NCBI GenBank assembly: GCA_964636325.1
Contig: CAZWRV010000025.1
Span: 1-64,000, forward strand
Length of the DNA stretch: 64,000 nucleotides
Origin: CAZWRV01 sp964636325
GTDB lineage: Bacteria; Verrucomicrobiota; Lentisphaeria; Victivallales; GWF2-50-93
Direction: 5' to 3'
Part shown: positions 42,138 through 50,681 of the stretch, piece after piece
Position numbering within the stretch: position 1 is the stretch's first letter
Layout of the letters: every line of letters starts with the position of its first letter
Position numbers and translations under genes: made by a program
The notes under the pieces: generated by a model
Database searches by the model: none
What the model saw: the letters and a program-made list of their open reading frames with translations, nothing else
What the model was told of the DNA's origin: nothing

Positions 42138-44140
42138 TCTGGCTTCTGGCATCGCTGCTGACTTTTTGCGCGGGGGCTTTCTTGTGCCTTGCCGCGGCGG
42201 GACGGCCTTCCTTCTCCCGCGTCGTCGGCCCTTCCGTGGCCGTCGCCGGCGCGGTCTTCGGACTGTTCGCGGCCGCATATGTCCTGACGGACTCCTGCCC
42301 CGTTGAAATCTCCCTTCCCTGGAGCATGCCTTACGGCGCGTTCAGGATCCGCATGGATTCCATTTCCTCGGTCTTTGCGGCCCCGCTGCTGCTGATCCCG
42401 GCGCTGGCGGCGGTCTACGGCGTCGAATATCTCAAGCCGTCCGAGCGGAGCAAGGATCCGGCCTTCTCATGGTTCTTCTTCAACATGCTGACGGGGACGA
42501 TGCTGCTTGTCGTCGTAGCGCGGAACGCGATGCTCTTCCTGATCGCCTGGGAGCTGATGTCCCTGTCGTCCTTCTTCCTGGTGATGCATGACAGCGAAAA
42601 GGAGGAGGTGCGCAAGGCCGGATGGACATACCTTGTCGCGGCGCATATAGGCACGGTGTTCCTCTTCGCGCTTTTCATACTGCTCGGGCGCCGATGCGGG
42701 ACTTTGGATTTCGACGGATTCATCCTGTCCGGCGCGCCGTCCGGCTTTACTGCGGCAGTCTTCCTGCTGGCGCTCGCCGGATTCGGCGTGAAGGCCGGAT
42801 TCGTCCCCCTCCACGTCTGGCTGCCCGAGGCTCACCCCGCGGCCCCGTCGCATGTCTCGGCGGTCATGAGCGGCGTCATGATCAAGACGGGAATCTACGG
42901 GATAGTGCGGACGCTCACTTTCTGCGGCGCGCCGCCGCCGTGGTGGGGCTGGTTGATAGTGGCTGTCGGCGCATCGTCAGGGATACTCGGCGTTCTGTTC
43001 GCGCTCGCGCAGCACGACATCAAGCGGCTGCTCGCTTACCACAGCGTGGAGAACATCGGAATAATAGCGCTCGGCCTGGGCGTGGGTATGCTCGGCACAA
43101 GCTTCGGCAATCCGGCGATGGCGTTCCTCGGCTACTCGGGCGCGCTCCTCCATGTGATCAACCATGCCGTATTCAAGAGCCTCCTCTTCCTCGGCGCAGG
43201 CTCGGTCGTCCATGCCACGGGCACCCGCGACATCGAACACCTCGGCGGGCTGATGAAGCGGATGCCGGCGACGGGAATATATTTCATCGTCGGCTCCGTC
43301 GCTATTTGCGGGCTTCCCCCGCTCAACGGATTCGTAAGCGAATTCCTCATCTATCTCGCCTCACTCCAGATATTTTCAGGAAGTTGCAGGCCGCACGGGG
43401 GGCTTGCCGCGGCCGGGATTGTCGCAATATGCTCCCTTGCCCTCATCGGCGGCCTGGCGGCCGCGTGCTTCGCCAAGGCGGTCGGAGTGATATTCCTCGG
43501 GGAGCCGCGCAGCCCGCATGCGGAGCACGCGCACGAGGCGGGCGCCGGAATGCGGAGGCCGATGGCCATCCTTGCAACTCTATGCTTCGTCATCGGACTC
43601 GGCGGCCCACTCATAATTGTTTTCATAAGCCCCGCCGCCAGGCAGATGATGGATTTCTCGCAGGCAGGCCTTGCCGCAGTCGCGGCCGGGAAGACCGCAT
43701 GGATAACCGGCGTCCTGTGGTGCGTCGCAGGTTCCTCGACCGCGGTCATCCTCCTGGGCGGACTTCTTTTCGCGTTCAGAGCCTGGCTCCTGTCCGGAAG
43801 ATCCGTAAGAACCGCTGTCACATGGGACTGCGGATATGCGGCTCCCACCCCGCGGATGCAGTATTCCGCCTCCTCGTTCGCCGATCCGCTGCTGCGGCTT
43901 TTCCGCCTCCTGCTGAGAACGAGGCGTCGCTTCACCCCGCCCTCAGGGCTTTTCCCGTCATCCTCGTCGTTCTCGACCGACACGCCGGACGTATACAGCG
44001 AAGGGCTCTACCGCCCTTTCTTCATGATGATCGACGATTTCATGTCGCGCTTCAGATGGCTGCAGCACGGCAGGCTTAACCTATATATCCTTTGTATCAT
44101 ACTTGCGCTTCTTGCGCTGCTGGCATGGAAGCTGAGGTGA
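42134..44140 (+). CDS. hyfB: HyfB-like antiporter subunit of a hydrogenase-related complex
   Basis: 668 aa from GTG 42134, overlapping the upstream stop. About 14-16 transmembrane segments in the NuoL/M/N-Mrp antiporter fold. Proton-path residues are present: Glu in IAWELMSLSSFFLV, Lys in GVKAGFVPLHVWLPEAHPAAP and in AQHDIKRLLAYHSVENIG. It should couple redox reactions to ion translocation. Downstream genes follow the order hyfC, hyfE, hyfF, hyfG. The much longer upstream frame overlaps the EIIA gene and is rejected. Confidence 0.85.
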   Translation: MIWLLASLLTFCAGAFLCLAAAGRPSFSRVVGPSVAVAGAVFGLFAAAYVLTDSCPVEISLPWSMPYGAFRIRMDSISSVFAAPLLLIPALAAVYGVEYLKPSERSKDPAFSWFFFNMLTGTMLLVVVARNAMLFLIAWELMSLSSFFLVMHDSEKEEVRKAGWTYLVAAHIGTVFLFALFILLGRRCGTLDFDGFILSGAPSGFTAAVFLLALAGFGVKAGFVPLHVWLPEAHPAAPSHVSAVMSGVMIKTGIYGIVRTLTFCGAPPPWWGWLIVAVGASSGILGVLFALAQHDIKRLLAYHSVENIGIIALGLGVGMLGTSFGNPAMAFLGYSGALLHVINHAVFKSLLFLGAGSVVHATGTRDIEHLGGLMKRMPATGIYFIVGSVAICGLPPLNGFVSEFLIYLASLQIFSGSCRPHGGLAAAGIVAICSLALIGGLAAACFAKAVGVIFLGEPRSPHAEHAHEAGAGMRRPMAILATLCFVIGLGGPLIIVFISPAARQMMDFSQAGLAAVAAGKTAWITGVLWCVAGSSTAVILLGGLLFAFRAWLLSGRSVRTAVTWDCGYAAPTPRMQYSASSFADPLLRLFRLLLRTRRRFTPPSGLFPSSSSFSTDTPDVYSEGLYRPFFMMIDDFMSRFRWLQHGRLNLYILCIILALLALLAWKLR

Positions 44141-44143
44141 GAG

Positions 44144-45064
44144 ATGCAACTTGAATCAGCCGTTTCAATCCTGGCCGGACTTATGCTCGCGCCGCTGATG
44201 CCGGGGATCATCAACCGGACAAAGGCGGTGTTCGCAGGCCGGCGCGGCGCGCCGCTCCTGCAGGCATACTACGACATCTTCAAGCTGCTGCGCAAGGGCG
44301 CGGTCTACAGCCGCACCACGAGCTGGGTCTTCCGCGCGGCCCCTTGCGCCGGCCTCGCATGCCTCCTAGTCGCGTTCGCATTCATGCCGGCATATGGCAG
44401 CTCTCCGGCGCTCGAGTTTTCCGGCGACCTGATCGTCTTCATCTACTGCCTCGGCCTGATGCGCTTCATGACCGTCGCGGCCGCGCTCGACACCGGTTCG
44501 AGCTTCGAGGGGATGGGCGCGAGCAGGGAGGTCCAGTTCTCGGCGCTCGGGGAGCCGGTTCTCATCCTTTCCCTGGCCAGCGTCGCGTTCCTGACCGGCC
44601 AGGCATCGCTGTCCGGAATTTTCGGAACGCTCATCCCCTCGGCCTGGCATGCCGCCGGGCCCGTCCTCGTCCTTGTCTCCGTCGCGCTGTTCATAGTCTT
44701 CCTCGCCGAGAACGCGCGCATCCCTGTGGACGATCCGAACACCCACCTGGAACTTACGATGATCCACGAGGTGATGATACTCGACTACAGCGGGCCGGAC
44801 CTCGCCTTCGTCCTCTACGGCGCATCCCTTAAGCTCTGGCTCCTCGGCGCGATGATTGTGAATCTCCTTCTTTCGGCCTTCGGAACAGGCCATGCGGCGG
44901 GGATTATGTTTTTCATCGTCGGCATGTTTCTACTGGCTGTCGCCGTAGGAGTGGTTGAGTCCGCGATGGCGCGGCTGAGCCTGCTCAGGGTGCCTCAGCT
45001 CCTGGCCGGCGCCGGCGCGCTGTCAGTGCTGGCGTTCATACTTGTTATGAGGTTTATTTCATGA
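44144..45064 (+). CDS. hyfC: HyfC-like (NuoH-type) membrane subunit
   Basis: 306 aa with about eight transmembrane helices. NuoH/HyfC features: GIINRTKAVFAGRRGAPLLQAYYDIFKLLRKG at the N-terminus, SFEGMGASREVQFSALGEP, and AENARIPVDDPNTHLELTMIHE with the conserved acidic residues. This subunit links the peripheral arm to the antiporter modules. GAGGTGAGAG precedes the ATG; its stop overlaps the hyfE start by four bases. Confidence 0.9.
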   Translation: MQLESAVSILAGLMLAPLMPGIINRTKAVFAGRRGAPLLQAYYDIFKLLRKGAVYSRTTSWVFRAAPCAGLACLLVAFAFMPAYGSSPALEFSGDLIVFIYCLGLMRFMTVAAALDTGSSFEGMGASREVQFSALGEPVLILSLASVAFLTGQASLSGIFGTLIPSAWHAAGPVLVLVSVALFIVFLAENARIPVDDPNTHLELTMIHEVMILDYSGPDLAFVLYGASLKLWLLGAMIVNLLLSAFGTGHAAGIMFFIVGMFLLAVAVGVVESAMARLSLLRVPQLLAGAGALSVLAFILVMRFIS

Positions 45065-45705
45065 CTGCCGCGTTGAATGCAATACTCGTTCTTCTCATCC
45101 TGGCATGCTTCCTCCTGCTCGGGTCGAGCCGGATCGGCTCGTGCATCCGCGCCTGCGCGTTCCAAGGCATGATCGCGGGCCTGCTGCCGCTGGCGATGGG
45201 CGGCGCGGACCTCACCTTGCGGACGGCGCTCATCGGGGCCGCGATAATCGCGCTGAAGGGCTTTGTCTTCCCGAAACTTCTCTTCCGCGCGATCCGCGAG
45301 TCGGACGCCAGCCAGGAGGTCCGCCCATACGTCGGCTATCTCACGTCGATCCTTTTCGGAGTGCTCTCCCTCATCGCGTCGTTCTGGCTGGACGGCAGGC
45401 TGAAGCTGCCGGCGCATTCGTCCTCCAATCTTCTCGTCCCTGTCGCGCTCTCGATGATGATGACAGGCCTCTTCCTCATCGTCGCGCGGCGCACCGCTAT
45501 CAACCAGGTGATCGGCTATCTCGTCCTCGAAAACGGAATCTACGTCTTCGGCCTGGCCATCGTCAGCGAGATACCGGCGCTCATCGAGCTGGGCGTCCTC
45601 ATGGACATGTTCGTGGCCGTCTTTGTCATGGGCATCGCGATATACCGCATCAACATGGAATTCGACCACATCGACTCTGAAAGGCTTGACAGCTTGAAGG
45701 GCTGA
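45061..45705 (+). CDS. hyfE: HyfE-like (NuoK-type) membrane subunit
   Basis: 214 aa with six hydrophobic segments. QVIGYLVLENGIYVFGLA contains the NuoK-like conserved Glu, and LIELGVLMDMFVAVFVMGIAIYRI another; ALIGAAIIALKGFVFPKLLFRAI is typical of HyfE. It is translationally coupled to hyfC (ATGA overlap) and ends seven bases before hyfF. Confidence 0.88.
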   Translation: MTAALNAILVLLILACFLLLGSSRIGSCIRACAFQGMIAGLLPLAMGGADLTLRTALIGAAIIALKGFVFPKLLFRAIRESDASQEVRPYVGYLTSILFGVLSLIASFWLDGRLKLPAHSSSNLLVPVALSMMMTGLFLIVARRTAINQVIGYLVLENGIYVFGLAIVSEIPALIELGVLMDMFVAVFVMGIAIYRINMEFDHIDSERLDSLKG

Positions 45706-45712
45706 ACTTAAT

Positions 45713-47194
45713 ATGGAAACGGAAAAACTGATTGTCGCGCTGCCGGCGCTCCCCCTGCTGCTTGCGGGCGTCAGCCTGCTTGTCGGCACGGCGCGCCGCC
45801 AGATGCTGTTCTGCGCCGCCGGCACGGCCTCGGTCTCTCTGCTGTCATTCTCCCTGAGCCTCTACGTATTTTACGGCGGCCCGCTGTCGGCTATGGGCGG
45901 CTGGCTGCTGCTCGACGCCCTTTCCGCGTTTCATCTTGTCGTCATGTCCGCAGTCTTCGCGCTTGCCTCCGCATACGGCGCCTTCTATTTCGGCGCGGAA
46001 ATCAAGGCCGGCTTGTTCACCGATGCGGCGGCAAGACGCTACGGCGGGCTCTGGTTCGGCTCAATGGCCGCGATGATTCTCGTCCTTGTATCAAACAACC
46101 TCGGCGTCATGTGGGTCGGCATCGAGGCGACCACGCTCCTCACCGCGTTCCTGATCTGCATACATCCCTCCAAGGGGGCGCTCGAAGCGATGTGGAAATA
46201 TCTGCTGATGTGCTCGGTCGGCGTCGCGCTCGCATTCATCGGAATACTCCTCGTCGCCGCGTCGACAGGCGCCGCGGGGATGCACGGGACAGATGCGATG
46301 CTCTGGACTAAGCTCTGCAAAAACGCGTCGAAGCTCAGTCCGACGCTGCTGAAGGCTGGATTCATGTTCCTAGTCATCGGCTACGGAACAAAGGCCGGAC
46401 TGGCGCCGATGCACAACTGGCTGCCGGACGCCCACAGCCAGGCGCCTTCGCCCGTGTCCGCCATATTCTCAGGATTCATGCTCAACGCCGCGCTCTACTG
46501 CGTCCTCCGCTGCATCCCCCTCGCAGAGGCCGCGACCGGCGGCGCAGGCTGGGCGCGGGGCATACTCGTCGCATTCGGCCTCCTATCGATGCTTGTAGCG
46601 GCTGCATTCATAGCTGCTCAGCACGACATCAAACGCCTCCTCGCCTATTCAAGCGTCGAACATATGGGCGTCATCGCATTCGGCGTGGGAATCGGAGGGC
46701 CAGGCGCCTTCGCGGCACTCTTCCATGTGCTCAACCACTCCGTATGCAAGAGCCTGTGCTTCTTCTGCGCCGGCGCGGTCGGCCGCATCTTCGGTACGCA
46801 CGACATCCGCGCCATCAGGAACGTCCTGCGGATTTCGCAGCCCTGGGGGATGGGTATGGCCGGGGGATTGCTTGCGCTGATAGGGCTTGCGCCTTTCGCA
46901 TTATTCCTCAGCGAATTCCTTATCGTCAAGGCCGCCCTGGAAAAAGGCATGTTCTTCTCCGCCTCGGTCTTCCTCCTCGGGCTCGCGGTGGTGTTCATCG
47001 GAGTCCTTAGAAATATAATCACCATGGCGTGGGAGCCGGCAACTGTAAGTACGGAGGCGGCCAGATCTGATGTCTGCGAATATCTGCTCGTGTATCTCCC
47101 GCTGGCCGCGCTTCTGGCCCTGGGCCTGTGGATGCCGGAGTTCTTTCAGGACTGGATATCTCAGGCTGCACTCCTGCTGGGAGGTGCCGGATGA
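45713..47194 (+). CDS. hyfF: HyfF-like antiporter subunit
   Basis: 493 aa, about 13-14 transmembrane helices, second Mrp/NuoN-type antiporter subunit. Key residues: Glu in VMWVGIEATTLLTAF, Lys in YGTKAGLAPMHNWLPDAHSQAPS, Lys/His in AQHDIKRLLAYSSVEHMG. Two antiporter-like subunits (with HyfB) imply at least two ion channels. Stop overlaps the hyfG ATG (ATGA at 47191-47194). Confidence 0.88.
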   Translation: METEKLIVALPALPLLLAGVSLLVGTARRQMLFCAAGTASVSLLSFSLSLYVFYGGPLSAMGGWLLLDALSAFHLVVMSAVFALASAYGAFYFGAEIKAGLFTDAAARRYGGLWFGSMAAMILVLVSNNLGVMWVGIEATTLLTAFLICIHPSKGALEAMWKYLLMCSVGVALAFIGILLVAASTGAAGMHGTDAMLWTKLCKNASKLSPTLLKAGFMFLVIGYGTKAGLAPMHNWLPDAHSQAPSPVSAIFSGFMLNAALYCVLRCIPLAEAATGGAGWARGILVAFGLLSMLVAAAFIAAQHDIKRLLAYSSVEHMGVIAFGVGIGGPGAFAALFHVLNHSVCKSLCFFCAGAVGRIFGTHDIRAIRNVLRISQPWGMGMAGGLLALIGLAPFALFLSEFLIVKAALEKGMFFSASVFLLGLAVVFIGVLRNIITMAWEPATVSTEAARSDVCEYLLVYLPLAALLALGLWMPEFFQDWISQAALLLGGAG

Positions 47195-48711
47195 GCAGCC
47201 CCGCAACTTTTACAAACGGCGCAAGCGTTCCGCTGTCAAAGGTACCGCTTCTTGCGTTCGAAGAATTTAAAAGTTATTTGAAGAATTCCGTCGAAGGCGG
47301 AGGCCGTGTGCCGGCATTTTTCGGATCCCCCGTCGCAGGCGGATCGACGAGGATTTTCTGCATCATCGCATTCGATGGGACGGGCCAGCTTTCCGCGGCC
47401 GCGACCGATATTGGTGATAGATATCCTTCTTTAACTCCCGAATGTCCGCAGCTGCACATGTTCGAACGCGAGATCGCCGAGCAGTGGAACGTGATACCTG
47501 AAGGGCATCCATGGTTGAAGCCGGTGCGTTTCCAGCCGCCGCGCCGGAAGGCGGAGCCGTCGCCTCCGGCGAAGCCAGGAAAGGCAGTATGCGGTGTCAC
47601 TGACTTCTTCCAGATCGCCGGCGAAGAGGTACATGAGGTCGCGGTGGGCCCCGTCCATGCGGGGATTATCGAGCCAGGGCACTTCCGTTTCCAGTGCCAC
47701 GGCGAGACCGTCCACCACCTTGAAATTTCGCTCGGCTACCAGCACCGCGGCATCGAACGAGCCCTCTCGGAAGGGATTAATAAAAGGACAATCCACTATA
47801 TGGAGACGCTTGCTGGCGACACGACCGTCGGCCATGCTTTGGCCTTCTGTTCCGCGGTCCAGTCATTGTCCGGGCGCCATCTCTCCGCGAGGGCCCAGGC
47901 GCTGCGGGCCGTGGCGCTCGAACTTGAACGCATGGCCAACCATGTCGGCGATCTCGGCGCCCTGGCCGGAGACATCGGCTTCCTCCCGACCCAGGCTTGG
48001 TGCGGACGCATCCGGGGCGACATTCTGAACATCACGGCCGCGCTCTGCGGAAACCGCTTCGGACGCGGACTTGTCCGGCCGGACGGACTGGGCTGCGAAA
48101 TCCGCAGCGGAGAGTTGACTACCATTCAGAAGCGGCTCGCGGACGCCTTCCGCGACGCGGCTCAGGCGGTCGATCTGCTCTGGGGAACTCCCTCGGTCCT
48201 TTCGCGCTTCGAGGGGACGGGCGCGCTGACCCGCGAAACATGCGAGTCGATCGGGCTGGTCGGCGTGGCCGCCAGGGCATGCGGAGTGCCGAGGGACGTC
48301 CGCCAGGATTTCCCGTCCGGAATCTACCAGTTCTCACAGATTCCGGTCTCAACCTGGCATACGGGCGACGTCTTCGCCAGGGCGTTCGTCCGCTGGCAGG
48401 AGGTCGAACGTTCCGCGTCTTTCATCGCCGAGCAGCTGGAGTCGCTGCCTGAGGAAGGCGGAAAGGCCGGACCTGGAGTGGAACATCTAGCGGCTGAACA
48501 TATTGCAGTCTCGTTGGTCGAAGGATGGCGCGGCGAGATATGCCACGCGGCGATCACCGACGGCAAGGGGCGCATTTGCCACTACAAGGTCGTGGATCCC
48601 TCGTTCCACAACTGGTTCGGCCTGGCCTGCGCGCTCCGCGGACAGCAGATTTCCGACTTCCCGCTGTGCAACAAGAGCTTCAACCTTTCTTATTGCGGAT
48701 TCGACCTGTAG
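47191..48711 (+). CDS. hyfG: HyfG-like large subunit (NuoC+NuoD fusion) lacking NiFe ligands
   Basis: 506 aa. Residues about 20-150 correspond to NuoC/HycE-N (TPECPQLHMFEREIAEQWNV), and about 155-506 to NuoD/HycE-C (GPVHAGIIEPGHFRFQCHGE, YQHRGIERA, ELERMANHVGDLGALAGD). In NiFe hydrogenases this protein has two CxxC motifs; here the first position reads ETLAGDTTVGHA and the C-terminus ends NKSFNLSYCGFDL with no DPCxxC. Without these cysteines no Ni-Fe centre can form. This pattern is that of energy-converting hydrogenase-related (Ehr) complexes, whose substrate is unknown. Confidence 0.88.
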   Translation: MSSPATFTNGASVPLSKVPLLAFEEFKSYLKNSVEGGGRVPAFFGSPVAGGSTRIFCIIAFDGTGQLSAAATDIGDRYPSLTPECPQLHMFEREIAEQWNVIPEGHPWLKPVRFQPPRRKAEPSPPAKPGKAVCGVTDFFQIAGEEVHEVAVGPVHAGIIEPGHFRFQCHGETVHHLEISLGYQHRGIERALSEGINKRTIHYMETLAGDTTVGHALAFCSAVQSLSGRHLSARAQALRAVALELERMANHVGDLGALAGDIGFLPTQAWCGRIRGDILNITAALCGNRFGRGLVRPDGLGCEIRSGELTTIQKRLADAFRDAAQAVDLLWGTPSVLSRFEGTGALTRETCESIGLVGVAARACGVPRDVRQDFPSGIYQFSQIPVSTWHTGDVFARAFVRWQEVERSASFIAEQLESLPEEGGKAGPGVEHLAAEHIAVSLVEGWRGEICHAAITDGKGRICHYKVVDPSFHNWFGLACALRGQQISDFPLCNKSFNLSYCGFDL

Positions 48712-48749
48712 AAGGGGGGGCGATGCGAAGGTCGCAGTTTTGTCGATCG

Positions 48750-48856
48750 GAAACTCGATGGAGGGCGGAATTCTATTCCGCCGTCAAGAGGACGGTTGAT
48801 TATAATTCAACCCTCCATCCGCCAGTCAACGGAAATCTAAAAGACAATCGAGTTTC
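48750..48856. repeat. three-way palindromic element bounded by GAAACTCGAT/ATCGAGTTTC
   Basis: A perfect 10-base inverted repeat (48750-48759 and 48847-48856) encloses GATGGAGGG/CCCTCCATC (48757-48765, 48811-48819), which in turn encloses GGCGGAAT-TCT-ATTCCGCC (48764-48782) and GGTTGA...TCAACC (48794-48812). Confidence 0.65.
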
Positions 48857-48883
48857 AGATGATAGCAAATCAAATAACTTAAT

Positions 48884-48946
48884 CCTGAACTTTGTCCTGA
48901 ACTTACTCCTGAAAAAACGTTGAAATAGTTTAGGACAAAGTTTAGG
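48884..48946. repeat. inverted pair of the 19-mer CCTGAACTTTGTCCTGAAC
   Basis: The 19-mer at 48884-48902 faces an inverted partner at 48928-48946 that differs only by two G-to-A changes (G-T pairs if folded as RNA). An identical 19-mer recurs at 50682-50700. Confidence 0.65.
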
Positions 48947-49023
48947 ACAAAGATAGCGACAAAGATTGTCGAGTTTCAGAGGAGTGCAGCTCTGGCGAGG
49001 AAATCCGCCAGTTCTGTCGGGGT

Positions 49024-49105
49024 GAAACTTAAAGTAGCGCAGGTATTCCTACCTGCGATGCCGCAGACAGGAATGTCTGCGTTACTTCAGGCGAGTTTCA
49101 GGAGA
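49024..49105 (+). repeat. twin-hairpin element, copy 2
   Basis: Outer stem GAAACT (49024-49029)/AGTTTC (49094-49099), second stem AAGTA/TACTT, hairpins GCAGGTA-TTCC-TACCTGC (49039-49056) and GCAGACA-GGAA-TGTCTGC (49063-49080). Loops TTCC and GGAA are complementary. It abuts the AGGAG before the gene at 49113. Confidence 0.8.
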
Positions 49106-49112
49106 ACCAGAT

Positions 49113-49871
49113 ATGCTGAAGATAATAAAAGGCAGGATTAATCAGGGTTGCCGGACGATGAATTATCCCGACGGCCCGGCGCCGGAGCTGCCTGCGCTTT
49201 TCGCTGGTCGACCGGTTCTGGACACCTCCAAGTGCAAAGAATCGTGCAGGAACTGCGCGGACGCATGCCCCACAGGCGCCGTGGAATGCGGCGGCGGTAA
49301 GCTGCGGCTCGACACCGGGCTCTGCATCTTCTGCAGGGCCTGCGAAAATGCCTGCGGGACAGGTGCCGTGAAATTCGGCCGCGACCACGCCCTCGCCGCA
49401 GGCGGCAGGGCGGGGCTTGTGATTTCCGGAAATGATGCGGAGGTATCGCCAGAGGCAAGGATCACCCCCAGGAAGTTCTTCGGAAAATCTCTCAAGCTGC
49501 GCCAGGTAAGCGCCGGCGGATGCAACGCTTGCGAGGCAGACACCAACGTCCTCAACACCCTCGCCTGGGACCTCGGGCGATTCGGCATTCAGTTCGTCGC
49601 CTCGCCGAGGCACGCCGACGGCATCCTGGTGACAGGTCCCGTCCCCGAAAACATGCGCCTCGCACTGTTCAAGACCTACGAGGCGGTCGCGGAACCAAGG
49701 ATCGTGATCGCCGTCGGAGCATGCGCCATATCCGGCGGAATATTCTCCGGGCATCCGGAGGTCCACAACGGCGTCCCAGGCAAGATTCCAGTCGACCTCT
49801 ACATCCCCGGGTGCCCGCCGCACCCTCTCACAATACTCGACGGCCTCCTAAGGCTTCTCGGGCGAATTTGA
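49113..49871 (+). CDS. hyfI: fused ferredoxin-small subunit (HyfH-HyfI/NuoI-NuoB type)
   Basis: 252 aa. The N-terminal part has two 4Fe-4S motifs (CKESCRNCADACP and CIFCRACENACG), equivalent to HyfH; the C-terminal part (from about 130) is a NuoB/HyfI domain with all four ligands of the proximal cluster: GGCNACEAD, AVGACAISGG and PGCPPHP. Normally these are two proteins. The iron-sulfur chain therefore remains complete although the partner large subunit lacks nickel ligands. It probably completes the complex despite the repeat-filled gap after hyfG. The stop is followed by about 290 bases without a gene. Confidence 0.85.
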   Translation: MLKIIKGRINQGCRTMNYPDGPAPELPALFAGRPVLDTSKCKESCRNCADACPTGAVECGGGKLRLDTGLCIFCRACENACGTGAVKFGRDHALAAGGRAGLVISGNDAEVSPEARITPRKFFGKSLKLRQVSAGGCNACEADTNVLNTLAWDLGRFGIQFVASPRHADGILVTGPVPENMRLALFKTYEAVAEPRIVIAVGACAISGGIFSGHPEVHNGVPGKIPVDLYIPGCPPHPLTILDGLLRLLGRI

Positions 49872-50160
49872 ACGACAGAGCCCAGCTGCTCCGAGCAGCA
49901 GTCAGGTGAGGAGATTCATCGGCAATATTTTTACAGGCAATTTCATACATCGTGATCCGTGGAAAATAGATTTGGTGAAATGCCGACCCCGGTGAGGTGT
50001 TTCAGTTCAGATTTCCGGCACCACGTCCTGAAAAGCCACACATGGGCATTTTCAAGCCCTAAAGCTTTTCATGGTGAGCGGGTCAGGAAATCTGAATTTT
50101 ACGATGCTGCGGCCGGAATCTTCCGGCGCATTGTCATGTCTTTACAGCCTGGAGTTCGAT

Positions 50161-50646
50161 ATGTTCAATGTCGTCCTTTTCATGCCGTGCATCCCGCAGA
50201 ACACTGGGAGCATAGGCAGGCTCTGCGTGAACGCGGGCTGCCCGCTGCATCTGGTCAGGCCCATAGGATTCTCGTTGGATGAAAAGTATCTGAGACGGGC
50301 GGGGCTTGACTACTGGAAGCATCTGGATCTTCACGTCTACGAGAATGCCGACGAGTTTTTCATGAGGAATATCGGGACAGAGATATATTTCTTCTCCACC
50401 AAGGGGAGCAAGGTCTTCTGGGACTGCGAGTTCAATGACGGCGCCTTCCTGGCCTTCGGCAACGAGGAGTCCGGCCTGCCGGCGGACTTCTATGACAGGT
50501 TCAAAGACAGCATGTTCAACATCCCGATGGCCGGGGATCACTTCCGCAGCCTGAATCTTGCAAACGCCGTGGCCGTGGCGCTTTATGAAGGGATTAGAAG
50601 AGGATTCGATGGGAATTCCAAGTCCCAGATCCCAAAATCCAAGTAA
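50161..50646 (+). CDS. trmL: tRNA (cytidine/uridine-34-2'-O)-methyltransferase TrmL
   Basis: 161 aa SPOUT methyltransferase from ATG 50161 (MFNVVLFMPCIPQNTGSIGR). The Asn-Thr-Gly motif in the first knot segment, FGNEESGLP (motif 2) and SLNLANAVAVALYE (motif 3) form the AdoMet-binding trefoil knot. The length is that of TrmL, which modifies the wobble base of tRNA-Leu. An in-frame upstream extension to 50071 lacks conservation. The last about 10 residues (KSQIPKSK) look like read-through into repeat-derived DNA. Confidence 0.92.
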   Translation: MFNVVLFMPCIPQNTGSIGRLCVNAGCPLHLVRPIGFSLDEKYLRRAGLDYWKHLDLHVYENADEFFMRNIGTEIYFFSTKGSKVFWDCEFNDGAFLAFGNEESGLPADFYDRFKDSMFNIPMAGDHFRSLNLANAVAVALYEGIRRGFDGNSKSQIPKSK

Positions 50647-50681
50647 ATCTCAAGCCACAATATACAAATTCCGAACTAGAT

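Larger units (their letters stand above)
48712..49112. other. 400-base repeat nest between hyfG and the fused small subunit
   Basis: No gene. The spacer is nearly filled by structured repeats: a three-way element (48750-48856), an inverted 19-mer pair (48884-48946), a CTGGCG/CGCCAG hairpin (48993-49012) and the twin-hairpin copy 2 (49024-49105). It interrupts what is elsewhere a tightly overlapping operon. Confidence 0.6.

Noticed and set aside
47191..49871. Active formate hydrogenlyase/NiFe hydrogenase
   Set aside because: Neither CxxC nickel-ligand motif exists in the large subunit and no formate dehydrogenase or hyp gene is nearby.
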